Assembly: GCF_020360975.1 (NCBI RefSeq)
Contig: NW_025408678.1
Coordinates: forward strand, 1,054,001-1,118,000
Length of the DNA stretch: 64,000 nt
Origin: Hirsutella rhossiliensis
Taxonomy: Eukaryota > Ascomycota > Sordariomycetes > Hypocreales > Ophiocordycipitaceae
Direction: 5' to 3'
Part shown: positions 23,711-36,339 of the stretch, one piece after another
Position numbering within the stretch: position 1 is the first letter of the stretch
How the letters are laid out: every line of letters begins with the position of its first letter
The notes under the pieces: generated by a model
Databases searched by the model: none
Seen by the model: only the letters and a program-made list of their open reading frames with translations
What the model was told of the DNA's origin: nothing
Position numbers and translations under genes: made by a program

Positions 23711-23899
23711 GCTCTACCTTAAAATAAACGCTATTTGTATCTCTATTTATATTATTATACTTATATTATTATAATTACTTACTTTACTTTACTTACTTCG
23801 CGGTCTTAGCTTAAGCTACTATTAGTAGTTTATTAGTTTATTATTCTTATTTACTACTCTAAATAGGGCCTTAAACTTATTAAGGGCTATAGCTCTTAT

Positions 23900-26800
23900 A
23901 AACTTATATATAGGCTTATATATAGGGTTAAGATACGTATACTACTTAATAAGGACCTCTTAGCGTTTCCCCTTACTAACCCTTTTTTAGCGCGCGGCTT
24001 ATATCTCTTTAACCTTAAACTTATCCTTTCTCTCTACCTTAATTATAAGCGGTTAAGCGTCTACTACTTCTTATCTAAGTAGTAGGTTAAAGAAGGCTTT
24101 ATAAAGGAGGTATATATTAATCTTATTATAAACCCTTACTAAGAGACTATTAAGCTTTATAACCTATAGGCTAATAACCTTTTTACTATAAACTTTATAT
24201 ATAGCTAGTTAAGCTTTTTCTTTAGCTATACTAACCTATAGTTATAGAGGTCTAGCTATACCTTATCTCTTACTATAAACCTATCTACTAGAGCCTTAGT
24301 CTTATTAGCGTACCGCTCTTAATCTTATACTATAGCGGCTATTATAGATTAATAATAATTTATAGTCTCCTATAGCTTTTATATAAATATAGAAGCGCGG
24401 CCCTATAATAATAAATTACTATACTACTCCGCTACTATATATATAGTAAAGGGAACTAATAAGGGTAGCTTAAAGCTATATATTATAAAGAAAGGGGCTA
24501 TCTTAATAAAGGTATATAGTTTACTATTTAATATAAGTTAAGCTATAAGGAGCTATTAGTTTTAGTTTACTTAGTTATAGGCTATAATAGCTTATAAGTA
24601 AGCCTATACCTCCTAATTAACCCTCTTAAGCCCTTTATTAGTCTATAGGTAATATACTATACTAAGTAGCTATATAATCTAAAGTAGCTAGTATAGGTAC
24701 TATTAAAAGCAGCTAGTTTAATTTAATCCCTTATTACTTATAATAAAGGCTAGCTAGCTATATAAGCGGGCCTAGTACTATAAGAAGCGCTATATATAAG
24801 ACTTTATATTTATAAATAGTATTAGCTTTAATACTATAAACTTACTAAGTCGGTCCTTAATTACTTATATATAGTAGTTACTACCTTTTATAAGTAAGAG
24901 GTCCGTTATAAAGTCTATCTATATATATATATAGAACTAGTTAGGTACTAAAAGCTACTTAAGTAGCCCCTTAAGCTATACCCTTTAAATCTTAGTATAG
25001 CTATAGATATCGTAGCTATAAAGGAAGCGGTAAACGTAGTACTATAGGAGGGGCTAGTAAAAATCCCTTGCGAGGCTTACTATTATACCTTAGTAACCTA
25101 GGTAGCCTATAATACTAAAGTTATAGACGAGCTAGACTAGCTTCTCTTAGAACTCGTTCTATTTATTTAGCTCTAGCGGTTTATTATTCTCCTTAGCTTC
25201 TATAGTATATAGCGCGCCCGGTACCTATAATTTCCCCCGCTAATATAAATGCCCTTATAGGTTAATATAATAGTTAGCTACTTATACCTTTAGCTTTAAC
25301 TTTAGATTAAGGTATTAAGCGCTAGACTTAATAGCGCGGCGTATACTCTTATAAGTATAGTCTAGAAACGATATCTTATTTTATAAGCGTTAAAGGACCT
25401 TATCTTAAAATACCTACGCCGTACGCGCCCTTAGGCCGGGCTATCCCTCCTTATTAGACCGAGGTAAAGGTATAAGGGAAGGCTAATTTATTAGCGCCGC
25501 GCCTCCCTTTACTAAGGAAGCTCCTATATAAGTCTATAGCGCCTTTTATAGGATAAGCTTTAGATCCTAGGCTTTAATATCCGCTCTTATTAGCTAGTCT
25601 TAATCTTTTTAAGAAGGTATATCTAGGACTATAAAGTCCTACCTTAGCTAGTACTTAATTAAGAAGTTAAAGCGTAAGAGATACTCTACTTAGTAGGCTT
25701 ATTACTCTAAGAGGTACTAGCGAGTTATAAAGTACTTAAGGTTCTTATAGTCTATAAGAACCTTAAAGCTTTTATAGCTTTAGAGCTCTACTTATTATTA
25801 TTTAAGGTAGCTAATAATCGCTAGTATTTTTTTATCGTAAATAGCGTAAATCCGCTTTACTAAGGTTAGCTTATAAGAGTAGAACGCTACTAGTTACTTT
25901 TACCTATCTATCTCCTAAGAGAGCGTTCCTTTAAGTACCTCGCTATTATAGTCTACTTTAACTAATATAGACTAGTTAAAGTCCTATTAAAGTAATACTA
26001 GGGCTTAATAAAATAGGCCCTTAAGTATATAGAACGCTCCTTCCTATATAAGCCCTTAACGAAAGGTAGTTTACTTCTTAGTAATCTTATTTAAGGGTAT
26101 TATAATATAAGAGAAGCCCTTAATAAATATCTTATAATAGTTTATAAACCTAAGGAAGCTCTATACGCTTATTTATATAGTTAACGCCGCTTAGTATTAA
26201 ATCGCTTAGATCTTTATAGGATCTACCTATATACCTATGCCTATATAAATAATAAAGCCTAGGTACTTAACCTTCTTAACCTTAAATTTATACTTATCTA
26301 GGTTAAAGTAAAGCCTATAAAGTTAGAGGCGCTTTAAGACCCTCTATACTTTCTATATATAGTTATTATAAGAGCCGCTTATATAAATAAGGATATTATC
26401 TATATATATAAAGGCGAACTTATTAAGGAAGTCTTAAAGTATATTATTAATATAATACTAAAAGTTAGCGGGCGCTCTTAAGAGGCTAAAGGGCATTATA
26501 ACCTACTTAAATAAGCTATAGCGTATATAGAACGCTATCTTTTTCTTATTACCCTTTAAGATCTATACTTTATAAAACGCTTATTTTATATCTAGCTTTA
26601 TAAACTACTTTACCTTTAAGAGGTTATAGAGCGTATCTAAGATAAGGGGTAAAGGGTAGCGGTCTAGCCTTATAATTACGTTTAGAGCCTTATAGTTATA
26701 GTAGAACTATATCCTACCCCTTAGTTTATATATAAATAGGACTAGCGCTCCCGCTTTAAAGCTACTCGCTTAAATAAAACCCTTATCTAAAAGGTCCCTT

Positions 26801-27600
26801 AGCGTCTTCTTTAGTACTAATAGCTCTATATATAATATACTATATAGTAGTCTAAATAGTATAAGTAGTTCTTACCCTTTTTTATTAGTATAAAGTATAA
26901 TCTTATAGTTTACCCTTAGCTTATATAAGTTAAGCTTATTTACTTCTTAGGACTTAAATAGTAGTAAAAGGTCGTAAAAGCGCTTTAGTATCTACTACTA
27001 TAGCTTAGTAGTCGACTTTAGCTTTTTTATTTAAAGGGCTTTATTAATATCCGCTAAGCTAACTATATAGACTACTATATTAGCCGCTACCTAGCCGTCC
27101 TTCCGCTCTACCTATTATATAGTTCTTATAAATATAAAGGTAAGGACTTCTTAGGCTAAGTATAAAGCTTATATACTTAGTCTTATACCTATAGAACTAT
27201 CGTTATAGTAGACTTATTATTATATAGGCCTAAACTATAGCTTCTTTTAGTATAGAACTAAGTATAACTCTATATATAATAACTAGGGTTTCCTAAGGAT
27301 TAAGGGAAACTTTAGTTAAGGGATTATATAAGCTACGATAAGCTTATAGTAGCCGTCGACCTTTATAGCTAGCTATATAATGCCCTTAATTACTATACCT
27401 TTTATTATACTTAAGGCGCCCTTTACTTACCTTAGGGCAATCTTTTTTACTAGTACTTATATCTCTTATATAAGCGCCTTATTAACTATAGTATAGTACT
27501 AGTAGCTATTATTTATAAAGGTAGCGATAGGTAAGGAGTTATTAATTATAACCTATATTAAAGTAAGCTCCTTTTTTATATAAGTAAATAATTCCTCCTT
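23900..27600 (-). pseudogene. pol: Gypsy G2a pol, broken
   Basis: Reverse-strand translation gives RNase H near 25640-25830, with the block LxNYKNLKYF (expected TDHKNLEYF), and an RT active site YIDN-I at 26392-26408, where the second Asp codon is AAT. Integrase occupies about 24000-25100. The protease should be near 27000-27600 but its active site was not identified. The same architecture is seen in copy b. Gln/Trp stops are scattered throughout. Confidence 0.75.
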
Positions 27601-27649
27601 CTCTTTATTAGTATTAGTAATTAAGGCTCTAGAGCTTATCTTTACTCTA

Positions 27650-28790
27650 GAGCTACTTTTTATCTTCTAGGCCTAGGGGGGCAGAGTCCTCCTTATTATT
27701 TAAGGTAAGGAGCGGTTCTATCTTCGCTACTTAAACTACTATAGGCCGCTTAGCTAAAAGGAAGGGGCATTTTAGTATAAGGTACGTAGACGCGCTATAA
27801 TATAGGTAGCGGCCGTTAGCCTTTCTCTTTTTAATTTCCTTGCTTATTACCTACTTCGCCTACTACTTAGAGTATAAGGCGGTATAAGGGGTAGTTAACG
27901 GCGCCTTCTTACCGCGTTTAGCCTAGTCTATATAAGTAGCTAATATTAAGGTATCCCTAATTATATTAATAGCTAGTTATTTATCTTATAAAGGGGTAGT
28001 AATCCTATCGCCGCTATATAGTATATACTTATAAAGCTTTTAAAAATATAGCGTTTACTTATAGCCCTAAGCTACCTTTATTAACTAGCTTATATACTCG
28101 CTATAGTTAATAAGTATAATTATAAGGATAAGTAGCTCTTATAAGGCTAGCGTAATTAAATTTTATAGCTATATAAGCTTCGCGCTATCTTCTTATACTA
28201 TAGTCCCCGCTACTTATAAGAGCGTCTCTTTAAAATTAAAGACGAATTCGCTAAAGGTTTATCTATCTCTTTACTTAAGGGTCTATAGCCTATTTTATAC
28301 CTTCTCCTACTCCTATACGTTACTAAATATATATATAAGGTATTAAAAGAAGTCTTATAGGTCGCGTTTACCCTTAAGGCCGCCCTTATCTTAGAATCTA
28401 AAGATCCGCTATATCTAAGGCTTTAGTAGTATATAAAGGAGCGAATACTACGCTATATCACAATAGCTATCTAGGCTATATTTCTTATTAGTTATAAACT
28501 TTGTCTATAGCTAGCTAAGAAAGAAGTAAAAGGACTTTAGCCTACTATCTTAAGTTAGCTAAGGGAGCGGCTTCTATATTAATAGTATCGCTATTATAAC
28601 TAGCGGTACGGAGATTATAGGGGTTAAAGCTAGTCCTATAAACAGCTCCCTTAATATAGTAAGAGCCTTATCCTTCTTACTAGCTATTACGCTTTTAATC
28701 GCTTTTAAGATAGCTATAATACTTCTTATTTATTTAAGGAAGGGTAAAGTACTTTCTTAAAGCGGTAGCACCCTCTTTAAAGAGATATCT
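27650..28790 (-). pseudogene. gag: Gypsy G2a gag with zinc knuckle
   Basis: Reverse-strand translation near 27770-27815 reads R-x-L-Y-Y-S-A-S-T-Y-L-I-L-K-C-P. With Tyr codons read back to Cys or His this gives Cys-x2-Cys-x4-His-x4-Cys, the CCHC knuckle of nucleocapsid. The rest, up to the 5' LTR, is capsid-like by position only. The frame is broken. Confidence 0.65.
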
Positions 28791-28818
28791 ATTAGATCTA
28801 TTAGTTAATAGCTTATAC

Positions 28819-29004
28819 TATTATAAAGTAAGTAGAGGTATATATATAGGTACCGTTTATAAGATAATATTAATAAGCTATATAAAGCTCTTTTATATAT
28901 AGCTAGCCTATATATATATATATAAGATCCGGCCCTTTATATATAACTATATAGCTTAGGCTATAGCCTAAGCTTATAACCTATAATAGTTAAAGACTCT
29001 TATA
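28819..29004 (-). repeat. G2a 5' LTR (186 bp)
   Basis: Same length and edges as 22052-22237, with scattered C/T and G/A differences of the RIP type. Confidence 0.85.
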
Positions 29005-30039
29005 TATCTTTTATTATTTTATCTTAGTAAAAGTTTCTTATTAGTAGTTCGCTAGTATATTAAGAGCTAAAGTATCCTATTAATAGATTATTATAAAAGA
29101 GCTATATTAGCTCTTACTATAAGGCTACTTTTAAAAGTACTATAATATAACCCTTTAATAATAGTAGTTTATCTAAGCGTACTAACTAAAAACCCTTCCC
29201 TTTTTAAAAGTCTTTAGTTTCCTTTAGCTTATTAATTACTATATTAACTAACTAAGTACGTTTTAGTAACTTTAGTAGTAGTTCTAAAACTTCTACTATA
29301 TAAACCTTTATATAGTAAGCTGCTTTTTTAGTAGCCTTTCTTAAGAGTAACTATTTATAACTAGCTCTCTCTTTAGCTTAAACGGCTAATTATTTAGGTC
29401 TTACGCCTAAATTATTATAGGTTTACTATAAATAATCTTATATATTTTCTTTATATAAAAGCACTTTACTATACTTATATTAATATAAGGTTAAGTATCT
29501 CTTTCTATATAAAAACGCTTTATTATTTTTCTATATAAATATAGTATTTTTAAGGTATATAGGTAAAAGCGGAATTTTAGGAAATTAAGGAATTAAGTAA
29601 GACTATATAATAAATAGGAAGAAGGAGTATAGGGTAGGACTTTTAATAGAATTTATTAGTAGTATATTAGTATATTAAAAAGGTATTAAAGTTAATAATT
29701 CTATCTTTATTTACTAGCGGATATACTATTATATATAAATAATTATAGCTAAATAAAAGAACCTTTTAAGACTAGATTTAAGCTACTATATAGCCCTAAG
29801 ACTAAGGAATTCTATAATACCTTAAGTATATCTAAAGGTATCTTAGTTCTATTAATATTTATATTTAAAGGAGGTTAGTTATACTAGTATTCTTAAGAGG
29901 TCTTAGTTAGTATTCTAAGCTAGCTCTATTCCTTCGATTCCTAATTATATAATAACTAGTAGCCCGTTTAATATATAATAATATATAAAATAACAAGCGA
30001 TTCTTACTTTATAGGATATAATTTTATTTATAATTAATA
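29005..30039 (-). pseudogene. pol: Gypsy G3 integrase, N-terminal part
   Basis: The continuation of the G3 integrase to the right of element C. The zinc-binding region should be around 29350-29450, but His and Cys codons are mutated and I could not fix the four ligands. It is very AT-rich with many stops. TRIM1 is inserted at its right end. Confidence 0.55.
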
Positions 30040-30137
30040 TATTAAAAGACGCGGTTGTTAGTTATATATATTAATTGCAGCGCACCTATCGGAGCGCGTT
30101 CTACTTTTGCCTGCGTGGCGTAATGGTCTTCGCGACA
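30040..30137 (+). repeat. TRIM1 5' LTR (98 bp)
   Basis: Differs from the 3' LTR at a few positions, nearly all G/A or C/T. A box-A-like TGGCGTAATGG (30116-30126) could be an internal RNA polymerase III promoter half. The right copy reads TAGCGCAATAG, so the ancestor was probably TGGCGCAATGG, which resembles the D-arm of initiator tRNA. Confidence 0.88.
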
Positions 30138-30155
30138 GTTATAAGCCCGGGAGGG
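30138..30155 (+). other. TRIM1 primer-binding site
   Basis: Begins GTTATAAGCCCGGGAGG directly after the LTR. Its complement, GGGCTTATAAC, matches the anticodon arm of initiator tRNA-Met (GGGCTCATAAC) with one change. Priming from an internally cleaved initiator tRNA is known for copia and Ty5. It is followed by a hairpin AGGGGATGG/CCACCCCT (30153-30172). Confidence 0.72.
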
Positions 30156-30200
30156 GATGGCACACCACCCCTACAACTTCCGGTAACTGCGCGCGGTGCG

Positions 30201-30212
30201 GGGTTTAATCCC
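30201..30212 (+). other. Box-B-like motif in the TRIM1 interior
   Basis: GGGTTTAATCCC resembles a tRNA T-arm box B and is framed by a GGGG/CCCC stem. A 7-base complementary pair GTCTTCG (30126-30132) and CGAAGAC (30214-30220) encloses it, giving a loose tRNA-like fold. It may be chance. Confidence 0.35.
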
Positions 30213-30325
30213 CCGAAGACAACTACCTCTCTTGGATTTCCTTAGGTTATTGGCGTGGCGCTTAGTATTCGACTCCCGCGTCTTAGGCTATAAGGTCTAG
30301 GGCTCCCGGCGGAGCCGCGATCCCT

Positions 30326-30334
30326 AAGGGGGTG
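30326..30334 (+). other. TRIM1 polypurine tract
   Basis: AAGGGGGTG directly before the 3' LTR. It is identical to the polypurine tract of Copia B (reverse complement of 46533-46541). Confidence 0.75.
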
Positions 30335-30432
30335 TGTTAGAAGACGCGGTTGTTAGTTATATATGTTAATTGCAGCGCACCTATCGGAGCGCGTTCTACT
30401 TTTGCCTGCGTAGCGCAATAGTCTTCGCGATA
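30335..30432 (+). repeat. TRIM1 3' LTR (98 bp)
   Basis: Starts TGTTAGAAGACG with an intact TG and ends CGCGATA. Followed by the target duplication TAATA. Confidence 0.88.
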
Positions 30433-31273
30433 TAATATACTACTTATTAGCTTATATAATTAAGAGAGTATATTATAGCTACTTTCTTTATAATAGGAAA
30501 ATACTATTCCTTATAAGTATTAATAGTAGCTAGCTTTACTTATAGCTCTAGTAATAGTTCTATAAATAAGGGCTTCTCGCTTTTATATCTAAGCATTCTT
30601 AATAGCGCGTCCGCTAGGTTTAATTTACTTATATAATACTTAATTATAAAGTTAAATAGTACTAAATATATATACTATCTTACTTACCTTTTATTTAGGG
30701 AGGTCTAATATATAAACGTTTAGAAATTATAGGAGTTTAATAATATATTTACTTTATACGCTACCTTTTTAATATAATATTACTAGTATTTAAATAACTT
30801 AATAATAGCGAATAGGTCTTAGTTTAAAATACTATAATTAAGTTTAGCTTTAGTAAACTTCCTTAATTTAAATATAATTAGATAGTAATACCCTTTATTA
30901 TTAAGTTAAGAGATAATCCTTACTATCGCGAATTATAATATATCTATTTTAATATAAATACGGCTTTCTAAATTATAATATTAAAGGAGTAAGGCTCCTT
31001 AAAAAGAATCCTTAAAAGTATAAAACGCTGCCCTTTTAATAAGGTTTAGCTTTATACTCCCTAGCTTCTTTTTACTTTTACTCCCCTTTAGTAATATAGT
31101 TAAGAGCGCTACTACTCTTAAGTACTTATATATAAATCGTTAGTAAAAATTATAGAACCTAAGGAAAACCTAAATATTATAATAGGTTATAGGTTTAGGC
31201 TATTAAGCTATTACTTTTACCTATTAAGGGTCTATTAATACCTTATTAATAAATAAAATAAACCTAAGAAACT
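30433..31273 (-). pseudogene. pol: Gypsy G3 RNase H region
   Basis: Reverse-strand translation near 30595-30635 shows an LNLADAL stretch, typical of the end of Gypsy RNase H before integrase. The frame is interrupted by many stops. The LINE is inserted at its right end, with the 17-bp duplication 31257-31273. Confidence 0.6.
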
Positions 31274-31379
31274 AAAAAAACTTTTCGCGAAACTAATATA
31301 TGCCTATAGCGGGTACGCATCGCGACTATAATACTAACTAATACTAGGAATTAATTTAGTAGCATTAATTACCCTTAGT

Positions 31380-32790
31380 AACGATACTACGCCGAGGCTA
31401 AGGGGTAGGTAGACGTAGTAGCGGCCCTCGACGTACTAGGCTTAATTAAAGTATATAGCGCGAAGAGACGCTACCCGAATTTATATACCCCGATAAAGCG
31501 AGTTAATAAACCTAAAGCAGCGATACGATACCGGCCTAGGCGCCGAGCGACCCTATAGAAAAAGCAGTATACGACGAACTCGCGGGCTTTATCCTAAGCG
31601 TATAGTTCGGTAAGGTATAGGTAGTAGTCGAACGGCTCTCTAGGGTAAAGAGCCGCGCTAGTAGCGCGTCGTCGGCGGTACTCCGCGCGGACGAGAGCCT
31701 TAAGATAATAATCTAGGATATAATTAAGGAGGTAGTTAAGGAAGAACTCCGCCTAAGTATCGCTTTAGGCCTAGGGGGCCCTAAGCGAACCTAGGCCGCG
31801 GTCGTAGCCGAGACTAAGGGACCGACCTAATACGAAGCTACGGTAAAATAGGCCCTACCGCGCTATAAACGCGAGATTATCGTAGTCCCTATTAAGGCAC
31901 CGCCTAAAATCTTAAGCCGCGAACTAAAGGATATAGTAAAGGCGGTAAATATAGCCCTAAAAGCTACGAGCGCTATAGCGGCGAGGCGCCTCTAAAGCGG
32001 AGATATCGCGGTTATATTTAATACCGCGGCGAGAGCCTATTAAAGGGACTAAGGCTAGGTTAAGGCCGTATTTAGACCGGAGGCTATAATCTCCTACCGC
32101 GCGTATACGGTAGTCGTAAAGAACGTCCCCTTAAGGGTAGCGATAGTAGATAGGGAGCGATTGCTCTATAAGATTATAGAGGCGAATAAAGTTAAGGTCC
32201 TCTAGGCCTAGGCGCTACGCCCCCGATTTAAGATATCGACGGCGATAACTATACTTATTATAGTCGGTAGCTTAAAGGAGGCTAATAGGCTTTACGACCT
32301 AGGCCTAGTCCTTAAAGTATAGATCTTTTAATATAAACCCTACGATAAGTCGGTCTAACTATAGAGGTGCTATAACTATTATAGATATAGCTATATCGCT
32401 AAGTAATATATATCGATATAACTCTATAGCCGATATAGGAGTATAGTATACGATAGAGGTAAGGACGAATATAAGGCTAAGAAGGGCGAAATCCCCTATA
32501 ACTATATCTTATACTAAGGGGACTACTTATTATAAACCTAGACCTACCCTATAGCGAATAAAGCCTAGGAAAAGGCAAGGGAAAACTACTTACGTTAACC
32601 TTAACGGTTCGCGAATACCTAGATATACGCCGAGTAACGGGTGCTCCCTACTATCGAAACCTAGGGCGTTCCTAAATCGACCGTAGTCTAGAAGTAGGGA
32701 CTAGGTAGACCGCGCCGGGATAAGAGGTCGAGCTCGAGACACCCGCCGGCTAGTAGGGCTAGGGAGGCCGAACCGAGTACGAATAATATT
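31380..32790 (+). pseudogene. LINE ORF1 (gag-like, CCHC knuckle)
   Basis: The nucleic-acid-binding ORF1 protein. Near 32368-32410 the frame reads C-Y-N-Y-Y-R-Y-S-Y-I-A-K; with Tyr codons restored to Cys or His this is a Cys-x2-Cys-x4-His-x4-Cys knuckle, followed by a basic region. Upstream there are acidic and Ala/Val-rich stretches typical of Tad1 ORF1. Stops replace Gln and Trp. The start codon is not identifiable. Confidence 0.7.
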
Positions 32791-32849
32791 TATAGGTATA
32801 GTAGATAGAGAAGCGCTAAGAGATAGAGCGCCTCCCTCCTTATATAAAC

Positions 32850-35800
32850 GACCCCTTTTACCCTAACCTTACTTATATATAACTAAAAGTACTATTCTAG
32901 AATATATAAAAGAGATATAAGCTAGCTTAGTTAGCGCTTTACTACTAGGCCGGCTTCGACCTAATAGTATTATAGGAAGTAGAAGCTATACTAAGAGGCG
33001 GCCCCCCCCCCCCTAGAGCGGCGCCCTATAGCCTAGTCTATAGGGAGGGGAGGTACGCGCTATATATATATAAAAGGCTCGGGCTAGGGACTTAGTCGCC
33101 CCGGTCTAGACTAGACTAAAGCGAGGTAATTTTTAGGGATAGTACTAGACTATAGGCGATTTACTTACTACCGGGGGCCGCGAGGGTAGGAGCGCTACGC
33201 GACCTAAGCGTAATTAAACTAAAGCACCCTATAGTAATAGTAAGGGACTTTAATATCTATTACCCGCTCTAGGATAGATATAATAGAACCTCGGATAGCG
33301 CGATATAACTTATATAAGAGGCGATAAGGCTATAACTTAAACTCGCTACCCTAAGAAGGGAGTATATAAGATTCTTCTATAGCTAAAGGGATAGCACTAT
33401 CGACCTAGCTTAGGCAACGCCGGAGACTAAAATATAGTATACTAGGCCCGACCTAGACCTAACCAGGTTAGACTATATCCCTTAAACTATTATACTATAG
33501 GTCGATACCTAGGCCTAGGCACTTAAACTAGCCTTAAGGTAGAAAGAAGCGGAAGTAAAGCTAGTCGAAGCCGAGACTATATCCTAGCTAGGACTATACT
33601 AGCTAATACTTTAGACGCCTAAGGATATCGATAAAGACCTAGACTATATCTTCGCTACTCTAGCGTAGATCGCGATAGCTATAGTTCTATACTAAGGGCG
33701 AGTATTACCTAAGGGCAATATATAGTTTACCCTAGAGGTAGGGAGGGCAATAAGAGAGGCTAAGAGGGTAAGGAGGAAGTATAGGCGGGAAAGGAATAAG
33801 GCGAACTAGGAAGACCTATATAAGGCGTTTATAGCTTAAAAGTAAACCGTCCGCGAGGCGAGGAGGGCCTACTAGCGCGAGTTCCTAGAGGAATTTAGCG
33901 CTAATAATACTAAGCTCTAGAATATAAAGAGGTAGGTAAGACTCTATAGTAGGCTACTACCGGAACCGACCTATATCCTACCGTTAGTTAAGGAAGGTAA
34001 GGACTAATTAATAGAAACCTTTAAAGGGAAGGCCTAGCTACTAGCCGCTAAGTTCTTCCTACTAAAGGCTAGCACGACTTAAGGGCTACCCTAGCCTATA
34101 GCCGAGGCGACCCTTATAGTTAACTAATAGATCTAGCTAGCTAATATTATAGGGGCGCTAGGTAAGATAGTAAGCTAGAAAGCGGCGGGTCTAAATAGCG
34201 TCCCTTTAAGGTTTATTAAGAAGTACGGCCTAGCCTTAGTCTAGCGACTAGCTACGATCTTTAACGCCTATACCTAACTCTTATATTTCCTAGGTTAGTT
34301 CTATAGCGCGAATATAGTAGTTATCCGGAAGCTAGGTAAGAGGCCGGACGCTTACTATATAGTAGGGGGTTAGAGACTAATCTCCGTCCTACCTATAGTA
34401 GGAAAAGTACTCGAGTAGATACTAGCTTAGAGGATCGCGGGAGTAGTAGAGGCGAATAGTATCCTACTAAACGGATAAATAGGGAATAGGAGGTAACGCT
34501 CTATAAAGGCGGCGATCCTACTAGTAACGGAACTAGTACGCGCGATATAGGCCTAGAAGGGTATTATATTATTCCTATAGCTAGATATTAAGGGCGTATT
34601 CGATACGGTTAACTATAATAAGCTTATAAGGGAACTAAAGCTTAAGGGATACCTTAGGTAGCTTACGAGCTTAATACTAAGCTTTATAAGCGATAGGAGA
34701 TCGACCCTTTACTTCGATAAGAGGACCTTAGAGCTAACTTAAGTGCTAATAGGAGTCCCTTAAGGCTCCCTCTTATCCCTAATCCTATTTCTATACTATA
34801 TAACCCCCCTATATAAAAGGCTTAGTATAATATATAGTATTTATACTATTAGCTTTACCGACGATATAAATATAGTTAGTATTAGACCTAATAAGGCTAC
34901 TACGGTAGCACGCTTAGAGGAAGCCTAGAGGGTATACGCGGAATAAGCGACTAAGTTCGCGGTTACTTTTAAACTATTAAAGAGCGAATTACTATACTTT
35001 ATATAAAGGAGATAAGCGATAACGACGCCGGTCCGCCTTAGGGCTAATATAGTAACCCCGGTCTAAGAGGCCCGCCTATTAGGGGTTTAGGTATACCGGA
35101 AACTATATTAGAAGGCGTACTTAAAATAACTCTAAGTAAAGTTAAAGCGCTAGACTATAGCCCTAACCGGGCTCGCGGCGTTTACGTAGGGCTATACCCT
35201 ACTACGCGCTAGAGAAGTCTATAGTAAGGTAATCCGGTCCTTAATCTCCTACGCTATAGTTATATTCTATAAGATAATACCTATAGGGGGAAAACTACGC
35301 GGAATCGCGCGGGACCTTACCTAGGACTAGTTAGCCTACCTCTAGGTAATAATAGGTACCTACCGCGCGACCTTAGTCTACTAAGTCGAAGCGGAGGCGT
35401 AGGTGCCCTTAATCGACCTCTACTTAAACTAAAGAATAACGGATACCCTCTAGAGGCTAAAAGACTTAGGGCTCCTAGGCTAAATCTAACGCGCGTTTAA
35501 CGCGGTCGCGGGTATACTTAAAAGGAGGCGACGCTAGAGAAAGGGTAGACCCCCGGCGGTACTACCTCTAGGTAGACCCCCCCTCGCGGAGGAGATAAAG
35601 GGGGTCTAGAGCTAGATAGGAATAGACGACCTCTTAGATAAAGCTAAGTCGCTTAAAAGGCTAAACGAGGAATAGGCCGCCTAATAGAACGCTAAGGAAG
35701 ACGCGATCTAATAATACTAGACTACCTTTTACCCCGCCGACTTCCCGCCTTAGTTTAATAAAGCAATAACGCTAGACCGTTATAAGGGCCTCCTTAAGTA

Positions 35801-36260
35801 TATTAGTATAGTAATTACCTAGATACGTATAGGAAAGATCGGGCTTAACGACTTCCTCTTTAACTAATAGGTCCTTAGCGTAGTTTCGCTAATATATACC
35901 TATAGATAAAGATAGGATACTATCTACTATATAATAATCGACTATCTACTAATAGTAAAGGCGAGGGAGTCCCTCTTAATATAGGCCTAGGACGTAGGTA
36001 ACGTAAGAGCGGGCCTCTAAGGGAAAAGGACTATAGCGCCGCTAGCGCAATAGTTCCTTTACTTAGGTAGGCTCCGCTAGTTTAACCTAGCTCGGAGGCT
36101 ATATATAGATATACTAGATAATAGAACCGGGGTCGCGCTAAGGATAGAGCGGCCCTAACTAAGACTACCCTAGCTAACTACCTCCCTTACTAAGGCGACC
36201 TAGAAAGAGAGAGGACTTACGATTATAGGACTATAGCTTCGACTAAACTAGACCTAGATT
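32850..36260 (+). pseudogene. LINE ORF2 (endonuclease and reverse transcriptase)
   Basis: The AP-type endonuclease is recognised from RDFNIYYPL near 33243-33270 (expected DFNIHHPLW). The RT follows, with LDIKGVFDTVN near 34583-34613, the VPQGSL block near 34760 and the active site SFTDD at 34851-34865, where both Asp codons are kept. A Cys/His zinc motif ends the protein near 35870-35960. The frame has many TAG/TAA codons from Gln and Trp and at least one possible frame change near the 12-C run at 33002-33013. No product is expected. Confidence 0.8.
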
Positions 36261-36339
36261 AAGCGTAAACCTCGCCGATTAAACTATAGACTAAATAAAA
36301 CTAATATAACTTAACTAAACCGACCTTAATAGCTATAGA

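Larger units (their letters stand above)
22052..29004 (-). mobile_element. Ty3/Gypsy element C, family G2 copy a (6,953 bp)
   Basis: A complete, RIP-broken Gypsy retrotransposon on the minus strand with two 186-bp LTRs (22052-22237 and 28819-29004). Reading leftward: gag with a CCHC-like knuckle, protease, RT, RNase H, integrase, then an opposite-strand ORF, a polypurine tract and the 3' LTR. It lies inside the integrase of G3. Copy b (40957-54310) is the same family and keeps the same architecture. The target duplication is not clear; the flanks TATAC and TATAT fit if the LTR ends two bases earlier. Confidence 0.88.
30040..30432 (+). mobile_element. TRIM1: 393-bp miniature LTR element, almost free of RIP
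   Basis: Two 98-bp direct repeats (30040-30137 and 30335-30432) bracket a 197-bp interior, flanked by a perfect 5-bp duplication TAATA (30035-30039 and 30433-30437). The 5' LTR is followed by a primer-binding site GTTATAAGCCCGGGAGG and the 3' LTR is preceded by AAGGGGGTG. The LTRs begin TG (mutated to TA in the left copy) and end CGCGACA (CGCGATA in the right copy). There is no coding capacity. Unlike its surroundings it keeps many CA and TG dinucleotides; only the outer edges show TA changes. The enzymes are probably supplied by the Copia family (see 46047-52381). Confidence 0.92.

Noticed and set aside
30103..30220. A tRNA gene in TRIM1 (box-A-like and box-B-like motifs, 7-bp closing pair)
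   Set aside because: The arms do not fold as a canonical cloverleaf, and the sequence is explained by LTR, primer-binding site and interior of a TRIM. Kept only as box-like motifs.
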